A stretch of DNA of 5,206 nt, from positions 1 to 5,206 of the forward strand of contig JAESPT010000340.1 of NCBI GenBank assembly GCA_016765515.1, written 5' to 3'. Position 1 is the first letter of the stretch; the number at the start of each line of letters is the position of its first letter. The notes under the pieces are model-generated. The model saw only the letters and a list, made by a program, of their open reading frames with translations, did not search any database and was not told the DNA's origin. A program made the translations under genes and the position numbers. Positions 1-5,206 of this stretch are shown in pieces. The DNA comes from Sneathiella sp. (GTDB lineage: Bacteria > Pseudomonadota > Alphaproteobacteria > Sneathiellales > Sneathiellaceae).

Positions 1-64
1 AGCTGGATAGAGCACTAGACTACGAATCTAGGGGTCGGGAGTTCGAATCTTCCCCGGTGCGCCA
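1..64 (+). tRNA. tRNA-Arg(ACG), 5' end cut off by the window
   Basis: This is the 3' part of an arginine tRNA that decodes CGN codons; A34 is normally deaminated to inosine in bacteria. The anticodon stem pairs CTAGA (15-19) with TCTAG (27-31) around the seven-base loop 20-26, with anticodon ACG at 22-24. The five-base variable region is 32-36. The T arm pairs GGGAG (37-41) with CTTCC (49-53), including one G-T pair, around loop TTCGAAT (42-48). The acceptor 3' strand is 54-60, the discriminator base is G61 and an encoded CCA end is at 62-64. The 3' half of the D stem, GAGC, is at 10-13. About 13 bases (the 5' acceptor strand and the start of the D arm) lie outside the window. The gene is convergent with the transporter gene that follows. 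Confidence 0.95.
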
Positions 65-121
65 TTTCTCTCAAAAAGATTGATTATCTGGTATATTTCG
101 CACATCGCTTGTTAAATATGA
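65..121. other. Short spacer between convergent tRNA and transporter gene
   Basis: This AT-rich spacer lies between the tRNA CCA end and the stop codon of the minus-strand transporter gene. I see no clear hairpin followed by a T tract on either strand, so neither the tRNA nor the two-gene unit has an obvious intrinsic terminator here. No repeat of the tRNA 3' end was seen elsewhere in the window. Confidence 0.6.
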
Positions 122-997
122 TCACCTCTTGTGCTGTCTTTTTGCGATATAAACACCGCAACCGATTACGAGTGCGATTCCGATCCAGGTTGAAAAGTTG
201 GGGAAGTCTCCGAAGACAACAACGCCAAAAATTGTCGCACTGACAATTTCCGCATAGCTAAACGGAGCAAGTTGGGAGACGTTACCGGCTTCAAAGGCTT
301 TAATAATGAAAAAGTGGCTGAGGGTTCCCAATAAACCCATTGCAAGCATGAGCAGCCAACCGTTCAAGTTGGGCATGGTCCAACTGAAGGGAAGGGCAAC
401 TGTCATAACCACTGTGCCGACAAGGGCGGTAAACAGAAGGGTGTCGAGGGGAGAGGAAGACGTGGAAAGTTTTCTTGTAAGCAACAAGTAAAAGGCATAA
501 AAGCACGCTGATCCAAGGGCAAGGCAATACCCCAGAAATTCTCCCTCATTGTCAGGTTTCAAGATGAAGAGTGTCCCCGAAAAACCAACCAGAACGGCAA
601 CCCAGCGATGATATCCAACTCTTTCGCGTAAAAATATCGGGGCTAATGCGGTCATGATTATGGGGGATACAAAAAAAACGGCTTTTCCGTTGGCAAGGGG
701 AATAAAAAACAGAGCGGCAAAAAAGAAGGCTGTATCACCGAGTAAGAAAAAAGCCCTCAAAATCTGAAGACCTACCCTTTTCTGTTTTAGTTTCGGCTTT
801 TGTCCAAATAGAATGAACAGAGGCAACAGAGTGAGCAAATGAAAAAAATAACGGGCCCAGACAACCTGACCTATCGGGTAGGATGCGACCAGTATTTTTG
901 CGGTACCGTCCATTAACGGCACCAATAGCATAGCCAAAATCATATAAACGGGTGCTACGGAAGATGAGTGCCGCACGTTCTTGCCAAGGAAAGTCAT
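122..997 (-). CDS. DMT-superfamily permease, EamA family (inner-membrane transporter)
   Basis: This is a 291-residue inner-membrane protein of the drug/metabolite transporter superfamily. It has two EamA repeats (about residues 18-147 and 153-286) and about ten hydrophobic helices, near 16-35, 42-64, 78-99, 103-123, 130-147, 153-173, 185-205, 213-232, 242-262 and 269-286. Length and architecture are normal for the family. The end of repeat 1 carries the usual acidic residue followed by a Gly-rich helix (LRERVGYHRW, 123-132, then GFSGTLFILKP). Repeat 2 has the matching SYAEIVSA...VVFGD segment (248-264), with Asp264 where Glu is common. The C-terminus is basic (KRQHKR), which suits a cytoplasmic tail. 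The ATG at 997 is kept because the N-terminal tail leads directly into helix 1. The purine run AAAAGGG (1000-1006) ends only 2 nt before it, so the ribosome site is weak. It lies 31 bp downstream of the NTF2-like gene and is probably co-transcribed with it. EamA members export amino acids, metabolites or drugs, and the substrate cannot be read from the sequence. Confidence 0.93.
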   Translation of the reverse strand: MTFLGKNVRHSSSVAPVYMILAMLLVPLMDGTAKILVASYPIGQVVWARYFFHLLTLLPLFILFGQKPKLKQKRVGLQILRAFFLLGDTAFFFAALFFIPLANGKAVFFVSPIIMTALAPIFLRERVGYHRWVAVLVGFSGTLFILKPDNEGEFLGYCLALGSACFYAFYLLLTRKLSTSSSPLDTLLFTALVGTVVMTVALPFSWTMPNLNGWLLMLAMGLLGTLSHFFIIKAFEAGNVSQLAPFSYAEIVSATIFGVVVFGDFPNFSTWIGIALVIGCGVYIAKRQHKR

Positions 998-1028
998 TTC
1001 CCTTTTCTACGGAGAATATGCCAACAGA

Positions 1029-1475
1029 TCAATGGTGTGTTATGCGTACCCGTTCCGCCTCACCGGGCAAATGATCCGTCATGGTCGTTGGCTGGAAATC
1101 AGCAAACATGCGAAGTTTTGTGACTTTGCCGTCTTCCATAGTCCAAATTTGCATCCAGTTTGACGTCCATGTAGCGCCGTTTGCGAGCATTTGGCACTTT
1201 AGGTCTCCTCTGACAATCATCTTGTTTTTCTCATGGTGATAGTCAACAGGGGTGATATAGGAAAATTCAAGAAACTGTTTGCAAATGTTGAGGAAGTTTG
1301 TCGCGCCGCTCTGACCCATAAAAGTAGCGGCAAAACTGTCTGAATAGAGCTGATTGCCGAGGCAAATGTGTATTTCCGCATCCTCCTTTATTAATGGTAG
1401 GAGTTCTTCCGTTGCACCCAAATGAATTTTTCCAAGAAAATAGTCAATTAGTTCTTCGTTTTGTTGTTTTGTCAC
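1029..1475 (-). CDS. NTF2/SnoaL-like fold protein of unknown function
   Basis: This small soluble protein (148 residues from the proposed GTG start) matches the NTF2/SnoaL-like alpha+beta cone fold by pattern, not by a search. An N-terminal helix (NEELIDYFLGKI, 6-17) leads into an FMGQSGATNFL segment (52-62) resembling the family's F-x-G-x-x-A turn. Alternating strands end in TSNWMQIWTMEDGKVTKLRMFAD (104-126), the usual tryptophan, Asp-Gly-Lys turn and final strand with Asp126. The family includes ketosteroid isomerases, polyketide cyclases, dehydratases and non-enzymatic ligand binders, so no reaction is assigned. The start is the main issue. The frame stays open upstream to a TTG at 1601, but those codons read through an intrinsic terminator and AT-rich promoter-like DNA. 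GTG at 1475 has GGGAG (1482-1486) six bases upstream and gives a family-typical length. If the longer form were real, the stretch ALWLTIVVVSLLVVLHASVS would be a membrane anchor, which I consider unlikely. It is the first gene of a probable two-gene unit with the DMT permease. Confidence 0.78.
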   Translation of the reverse strand: MTKQQNEELIDYFLGKIHLGATEELLPLIKEDAEIHICLGNQLYSDSFAATFMGQSGATNFLNICKQFLEFSYITPVDYHHEKNKMIVRGDLKCQMLANGATWTSNWMQIWTMEDGKVTKLRMFADFQPTTMTDHLPGEAERVRITHH

Positions 1476-1481
1476 CTTGGT

Positions 1482-1486
1482 CTCCC
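1482..1486 (-). promoter_or_regulatory. Shine-Dalgarno GGGAG deciding the NTF2-like start
   Basis: On the minus strand GGGAG lies six bases upstream of the GTG at 1475, an ideal spacing. It is the best ribosome-binding match near the beginning of this frame. The TTG at 1601 has no such site and lies inside the terminator loop. Confidence 0.65.
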
Positions 1487-1525
1487 AGTCACATACGATA
1501 CATGATACTGAGGCGTGCAATACTA

Positions 1526-1553
1526 CTAATAAAGATACAACTACTATAGTTAA
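1526..1553 (-). promoter_or_regulatory. Candidate promoter for the NTF2-like/DMT unit
   Basis: On the minus strand a TTAACT box (1548-1553) is followed after 16 bases by TATTAG (1526-1531). Each matches four of six positions of the sigma-70-type consensus. Transcription would start near 1519 and give a leader of about 44 bases to the GTG at 1475. A separate promoter is expected here because a strong terminator lies just upstream. The region is AT-rich, so chance matches are easy and this exact placement is tentative. Confidence 0.3.
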
Positions 1554-1581
1554 CCATAATGCAAAGCGCGTAGAAACAAAG

Positions 1582-1618
1582 AAAAAAAACCTCGAAAACA
1601 AAATTATTTTCGAGGTTT
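1582..1618 (-). terminator. Intrinsic terminator of the molybdenum hydroxylase unit
   Basis: The arms 1587-1598 and 1607-1618 form a perfect 12-bp stem (AAACCTCGAAAA against TTTTCGAGGTTT) with an 8-base loop at 1599-1606. Read on the minus strand, the stem ends in an uninterrupted run of eight T (1582-1589). It begins 27 bases after the TAA stop of the large-subunit gene. This is a textbook rho-independent terminator and separates that gene from the NTF2-like/transporter unit. The + strand side is T-rich but broken, so termination in that direction would be weaker, and no + strand gene there needs it. Confidence 0.93.
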
Positions 1619-1645
1619 CTTATGTTGTTATTTTATTTCAATGAT

Positions 1646-3979
1646 TTAGCTTGCTTGTTGTAAAAGATTCCAAACCTTTAAAGGGGTCGCAGGCATATCA
1701 ATATGGCTAATACCTCTATCCTTTAAGGCTTCAATGGTCGCATTAATGATTGCTGGCGGTGCGGCAATGCATCCGGCTTCACCGCATCCCTTTACGCCCA
1801 TGGGATTCATCGTGCAGGGAACTTCGATGGTTTCATAGAGAAGGTCGAGGGGGATATCGTCGGCCCTTGGCATTCCGTAATCCATAAAGGAACCTGTCAG
1901 CAATTGCCCGTCATCGGCATAGACTGTATTTTCAGTAAGCGCTTGACCAATACCTTGTCCGACGCCGCCGATAACCTGATGGCGCACAAGGGCCGGATTC
2001 ACAATCGTGCCAAAATCATCGACAATAATATAACGGACCACGTCAATTGCGCCTGTTAAAGGATCAACTTCCACTTCTGCAATATGACACCCATTCGGAT
2101 AGGTAAAGGCTTCCACGGTAAAGCTTGCTTCACTGTCCAGTCCTTCTTCCAAACCTTCAGGGAGTTGTCCCAAGCCGCGCGCCCGTTGAGCCATTTCAAG
2201 AATACCGATTTTGCGGTCGGTTCCAGCAATGGAAAAGGTTCCGCCGTCCTCAGCGGAAAATTCGATATCTGCGACGGCGGCTTCCAGGAAATGACCGGCT
2301 AGTTGCATCCCTTTATCAATAACCTCATCACTCGCGGCGTGAATGGCCGGGCCCTGGGTGGTTAGGGAGCGGGATCCCCCTGTGCCGCCGCCAGCTTTGA
2401 TTTTGTCCGTATCGCCCTGAATAATTCGAATATTCTCAAAGGGAACACCGAGTCGCTCAGCCAAGACTTGCGCATAGGCAGTTGAGTGACCCTGTCCTGA
2501 AGATTGAGTACCCACAGCCAGTGTTACGATGTCATTGTCTTCAAATCGAATAGTGGCCGTTTCCGTCGGATTGCCCGCTGTTGCTTCAATATAAAAGCAC
2601 ATGCCTTTACCGCGGATCTTACCATTTGCCTCGGACTGGGCTCTTCTTGTTTCAAAATCTGACCAATTCGAGTTTTCGAGAGCCTTGTCCATAACCCGTT
2701 CAAATTCGCCGCTGTCATAGACACACCCTGTTGCGGTTTTGTACGGGATTGCTTCAACCGGAATGAAATTGCGCCGCCTGATTTCTTCCGGCTCCAGGCC
2801 GAGCTCCATCGCCGCAACATCCATCAAACGTTCGATGACGTAGATGGCTTCCGGACGACCAGCACCGCGGTAAGCGTCCACAGGCACTGTATTGGTGAAG
2901 ACACCGACGACGTGATAATGCAGCGCCGGAATATCATAGACCCCCGGGAGTACTTTAACCGCTGCCATGGTTGGGATCATCGGTCCAAAGGTGGACAGAT
3001 AAGCTCCAAGATTGGCATGGGTTTTTACGCGCATTCCAAGGATGTTATGATCAGCGTCAAAGGCAAGTTCTGCTGTTGTTGCATGATCGCGCCCTTGCGT
3101 GTCAGACAGAAAAGCATCACTTCGTTCCCCCATCCATTTGATCGGACGGCCAATTTTGCGAGACGCCCAAACCGTCACCGCACATTCTGAATAGAAAAAC
3201 AGCTTCATGCCGAACGCGCCGCCCACATCGGGGGTAATGACACGAAGGTTATCTTCAGGAATATGAAGTATTTTACCGGCAAGGAGAGATTTTAGTACCC
3301 ATCCGCCTTGCGTGCCCATATGGACGGTCATTTTCTCCGCGGTGTTATCCCAATCAGCGATGAGGCCGCGGGGTTCCATGGAATTGACAATAACCCGGTT
3401 ATTAATCAAATCAACGGACGTAACATGAGTTGCTGCACTGAAAATATCATTCACTTCAGTTTCAGAGCCCTGTTCCCAATCGAAAACTGTATTATTCGGA
3501 GCATCTGCATGGACTTGCGGCTGCCCAGCACCGGCCGCAGTCGCTGTATCAACAACTGCATCTTTTTCTTCAAAATCAACATTTATCAGTTCAGCTGCAT
3601 CTTTCGCTTGGCTCAACGTCTCCGCAATAATAAAAGCGATATTATCGCCTACATATTTGACTTCATTTGTTGCCAAAACAGGATGTCCTGGATCTGCACG
3701 GCCACTGCCATCGCGGTTCTTTATTGGGATCATGCAGGGGAGTTCATTGGCATCATCCGCTTCAAGTTCCCCTCCGGTAATAATGTCTATAACGCCAGGA
3801 GCCTGTTTTGCCTCCTCCAGATCAACGGACAGGATTTTCCCATGTGCAACCGGAGAGCGCAGCATATATCCAAAAGCTTGATTTTCTAGAGTTATGTCAT
3901 CTGTATATTGACCATTTCCGGTAATGAGCCGATGATCTTCAACACGATCTACTGATTGGTTTACGCCAAATTTTACCAT
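1646..3979 (-). CDS. Xanthine dehydrogenase/CoxL-family molybdopterin-binding large subunit
   Basis: This is a 777-residue large subunit of a molybdenum hydroxylase (xanthine oxidase family). It binds the Mo-molybdopterin cofactor and hydroxylates a substrate with water-derived oxygen, passing electrons to FeS and FAD partners. Residues about 20-140 form the a/b hammerhead domain, starting with KFGVNQSVDRVEDHRLITG at 3-21. The Mo-cofactor domains follow: GGAFG (253-257), AYRGAGR (369-375), GTQSSGQGH (490-498), GGTGGSRS (531-538) and VKGCGEAG (729-736). Glu734 (codon 1778-1780) is at the position of the family's catalytic glutamate. AYRGAGR replaces the Cys-containing AYxCSFR loop of true aerobic CO dehydrogenase, so it is a CoxL relative of unknown substrate rather than CODH. 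ATG 3979 is chosen because family similarity begins there. The frame extends 12 codons to a TTG at 4015, but that codon lies inside an inverted repeat and lacks a Shine-Dalgarno; the site before 3979 (GCAGAGA) is also weak. The CoA-transferase gene lies 100 bp upstream. No small (CoxS) or medium (CoxM) subunit is present in the window. Confidence 0.94.
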   Translation of the reverse strand: MVKFGVNQSVDRVEDHRLITGNGQYTDDITLENQAFGYMLRSPVAHGKILSVDLEEAKQAPGVIDIITGGELEADDANELPCMIPIKNRDGSGRADPGHPVLATNEVKYVGDNIAFIIAETLSQAKDAAELINVDFEEKDAVVDTATAAGAGQPQVHADAPNNTVFDWEQGSETEVNDIFSAATHVTSVDLINNRVIVNSMEPRGLIADWDNTAEKMTVHMGTQGGWVLKSLLAGKILHIPEDNLRVITPDVGGAFGMKLFFYSECAVTVWASRKIGRPIKWMGERSDAFLSDTQGRDHATTAELAFDADHNILGMRVKTHANLGAYLSTFGPMIPTMAAVKVLPGVYDIPALHYHVVGVFTNTVPVDAYRGAGRPEAIYVIERLMDVAAMELGLEPEEIRRRNFIPVEAIPYKTATGCVYDSGEFERVMDKALENSNWSDFETRRAQSEANGKIRGKGMCFYIEATAGNPTETATIRFEDNDIVTLAVGTQSSGQGHSTAYAQVLAERLGVPFENIRIIQGDTDKIKAGGGTGGSRSLTTQGPAIHAASDEVIDKGMQLAGHFLEAAVADIEFSAEDGGTFSIAGTDRKIGILEMAQRARGLGQLPEGLEEGLDSEASFTVEAFTYPNGCHIAEVEVDPLTGAIDVVRYIIVDDFGTIVNPALVRHQVIGGVGQGIGQALTENTVYADDGQLLTGSFMDYGMPRADDIPLDLLYETIEVPCTMNPMGVKGCGEAGCIAAPPAIINATIEALKDRGISHIDMPATPLKVWNLLQQAS

Positions 3980-4003
3980 TCTCTGCGTCCATCTTTTGTT
4001 ATG

Positions 4004-4026
4004 GGTGTCACGCAAGAAGTGACACC
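4004..4026. repeat. Perfect 8-bp inverted repeat in the leader of the molybdenum hydroxylase gene
   Basis: The arms GGTGTCAC (4004-4011) and GTGACACC (4019-4026) are perfectly complementary around a seven-base spacer (4012-4018). The repeat ends 24 bases upstream of the ATG at 3979 and lies just downstream of a candidate promoter. No T tract follows on either strand, so it is not an intrinsic terminator. It could be a dimeric repressor operator (half-site centres 15 bp apart) or a 5' mRNA hairpin affecting stability or translation. Confidence 0.7.
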
Positions 4027-4039
4027 GGCATTACAGATT

Positions 4040-4068
4040 ATTGTTAAGCGCTCACGAGTAAACGTCAA
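4040..4068 (-). promoter_or_regulatory. Candidate promoter for the molybdenum hydroxylase gene
   Basis: On the minus strand TTGACG (4063-4068, five of six matches to the -35 consensus) is followed after 17 bases by AACAAT (4040-4045, four of six for -10). A transcript would start near 4033, about seven bases before the inverted repeat at 4004-4026, so that repeat would sit where a repressor could block the start or form a hairpin at the 5' end. Co-transcription from the upstream CoA-transferase gene remains possible. Confidence 0.4.
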
Positions 4069-4079
4069 GCAAAGGATCA

Positions 4080-5206
4080 TCAGGTCTTGGGGTTTTCCCA
4101 GACGATGCCATCTTCCGTCAGTGAGGTGATTTCGTCTTCAGTATATCCTATCTCTTTTAGGATGTCGCGGCCATTTGCGCCAAATCCTGGGGGCGCGGAT
4201 CGAACGGCACCTGGTGTGCGGCTCATCTTTACGGGGATGCCTGTGCCTGAATAGCCGTCTAATTCAACCACCATTTCGCGGTGTTTCGTATGGGGGTGAT
4301 TTAGCGCTTCTGGAACGGTCATCGCCGCGCCTGCTGGAACGCCGGCTTCCAGTAGCATGGTTGCAAACTCGATACCTTCTTTGTCAGCAAGTGCTTCATT
4401 AAGGAGGGCATTAAGTTCTTGGCGATGTGCGAGCCGTGCAGAGTTATCAATAAATCTTGGGTCTTCCGGGATGTCAGATAGTTTCAGGCTTGCACAAAGC
4501 TTTCGAAACTGGCCGTTATTTCCAATTCCCAAAAAGACCGGTGTTGTTGCGGTTTCATATAAGTCATAGGGCGCAATATTGGGATGAGAGTTGCCGGTTA
4601 AACGCGGAGCATTTCCACTCATCAGATTGTTGGGGGCATGGGGATGCTGAAGTTGAATGCCGGTGTCGTAAAGAGAGACTTCAACGGACTGTCCCTTGCC
4701 GGATACATGCCGTTCATTCACGGCCATTAGAATGCCAATGACAGCATTCATTCCCGTGCCAAGATCTACCAGCGGTATCCCAATGCGGACTTGTCCGGAT
4801 TCAGGAGATCCATTGATACTGATCAGTCCAGCCCATGCCTGGATAACAGCATCATACCCTGGAAATCCGCCAAAAGGCCCATCAGCGCCAAACCCGGTGA
4901 CCCGGCAATGAATCAGACGCGGGAATTTTTCGGCTAAGGTTCCTTCATAACCAAGGCCCCACTTCTCCAAGGATCCCGTCTTGAAATTTTCGACAAGGAT
5001 ATCGGCATCATCAAGAAGTTTCAGGAGAATATTTTTACCCTCTTCTGTTCGGATGTCCAAGGCAATAGAGCGTTTATTTCTGTTGGCGCCTGAGAAATAG
5101 GCTGAGATGCCAGAGTCATTGAAAGGAGGGCCCCAAAGGCGTGTCTCATCGCCCTGAGGTGGTTCAACTTTAATTACTTCGGCGCCGTGATCGGCTAATA
5201 TCTGTG
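4080..5206 (-). CDS. Class III CoA-transferase (CaiB/BaiF family), N-terminus outside the window
   Basis: This family moves CoA from an acyl-CoA donor to a carboxylic acid through an aspartyl-CoA intermediate and acts in the cytoplasm. The frame is open from the TGA at 4080 to the window edge, giving 374 residues. Comparison with E. coli formyl-CoA transferase suggests about 23 are missing, for a normal total near 400. Numbering from the first visible residue: QILADHGAEVIKVEPPQGD (1-19), the NRNKRS motif (41-46), ILVENF (69-74), GYD (116-118), PLVDLGTGM (144-152), HPNIAPYDLYE (207-217), a glycine loop GIGNNGQF (226-233), VPAG (289-292) and HPHTKHREM (303-311). Asp147 (codon 4764-4766) aligns with the catalytic Asp169 of formyl-CoA transferase. 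The TTG at 5058-5060 is an internal leucine codon, not a start. Its neighbour is a molybdenum hydroxylase, which suggests activation of an acid in a catabolic route. The sequence does not allow a choice of oxalate, carnitine, itaconate/mesaconate or another acid. Confidence 0.94.
   Translation of the reverse strand, partial: QILADHGAEVIKVEPPQGDETRLWGPPFNDSGISAYFSGANRNKRSIALDIRTEEGKNILLKLLDDADILVENFKTGSLEKWGLGYEGTLAEKFPRLIHCRVTGFGADGPFGGFPGYDAVIQAWAGLISINGSPESGQVRIGIPLVDLGTGMNAVIGILMAVNERHVSGKGQSVEVSLYDTGIQLQHPHAPNNLMSGNAPRLTGNSHPNIAPYDLYETATTPVFLGIGNNGQFRKLCASLKLSDIPEDPRFIDNSARLAHRQELNALLNEALADKEGIEFATMLLEAGVPAGAAMTVPEALNHPHTKHREMVVELDGYSGTGIPVKMSRTPGAVRSAPPGFGANGRDILKEIGYTEDEITSLTEDGIVWENPKT

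Noticed and set aside
1..64. tRNA-Arg 3' end as an attachment site of an integrated island
   Set aside because: tRNA genes are common integration sites, but no integrase gene and no repeat of the tRNA 3' end was seen in the window, and the adjacent genes look ordinary.
300..527. Short open frame on the minus strand inside the transporter gene, and similar short frames on the + strand at 306-491 and 981-1163
   Set aside because: They overlap convincing coding sequence in other frames and have Cys/Pro/Ser-rich, non-protein-like translations with no ribosome site of note.
3308..3889. A 193-codon open frame on the + strand opposite the molybdenum hydroxylase
   Set aside because: It lies wholly antisense to a well-supported gene with conserved motifs, and its translation shows no recognisable domain. 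It is a shadow frame.
1646..3979. Aerobic carbon monoxide dehydrogenase large subunit (true CoxL)
   Set aside because: The diagnostic Cys-bearing AYxCSFR loop is absent and AYRGAGR is in its place, and no coxM or coxS neighbours are visible. A CoxL symbol would overstate the evidence.
4004..4026. Inverted repeat as an intrinsic terminator of the CoA-transferase gene
   Set aside because: The stem is perfect, but the minus-strand sequence after it (beginning CATAACAAAAG) has no T run, and the stem lies 54 bp or more past the stop codon. It is better described as an operator or leader hairpin.
5058..5060. TTG at 5058-5060 as the start of the CoA-transferase
   Set aside because: The frame stays open to the window edge and the upstream codons encode conserved family sequence (ILADHGAEVIKVE, NRNKRS). 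The TTG is therefore an internal leucine and the gene is simply cut by the window.

Overview
The window reads as bacterial chromosome. A proteobacterium, possibly a marine-type alphaproteobacterium of moderate GC, is my best guess. That guess rests on the tRNA-Arg(ACG) with an encoded CCA end and on the family mix (EamA-type transporter, CoxL-like molybdenum hydroxylase, CaiB/BaiF CoA-transferase). It is not a phylogenetic result. I see no insertion sequence, phage gene, CRISPR array or integrase.

Layout on the + axis: the 3' part of a tRNA-Arg(ACG) gene (1-64, + strand) is followed by a short spacer. Everything after that is on the minus strand, so transcription runs from high to low coordinates. 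In that order the genes are: a class III CoA-transferase truncated by the window edge (4080-5206); a 100-bp gap with a candidate promoter and a perfect 23-bp inverted repeat; a molybdopterin-binding large subunit of the xanthine dehydrogenase/CoxL family (1646-3979); a strong intrinsic terminator (1582-1618); a small NTF2/SnoaL-like protein (1029-1475); and a ten-helix EamA/DMT transporter (122-997).

The terminator divides the minus strand into two units. The first is CoA-transferase plus molybdenum hydroxylase, probably a catabolic module. A carboxylic acid could be activated as its CoA thioester and a substrate hydroxylated with water-derived oxygen, but the sequence does not show the substrate or the order of steps. 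The FeS (CoxS-type) and FAD (CoxM-type) partners that the large subunit normally needs are not in the window. The second unit is the NTF2-like gene and the transporter, 31 bp apart and probably co-transcribed.

Three starts need care. The longest reading frames of the NTF2-like gene and the molybdenum hydroxylase begin at TTG codons inside the terminator hairpin and inside the inverted repeat, respectively. I moved these starts to a GTG with a good Shine-Dalgarno at 1475 and to an ATG at 3979. The CoA-transferase has no start in the window and is open to its right edge. I found no convincing previously undescribed system. The leader inverted repeat and the unpaired large subunit next to a CoA-transferase are the items most worth following up.
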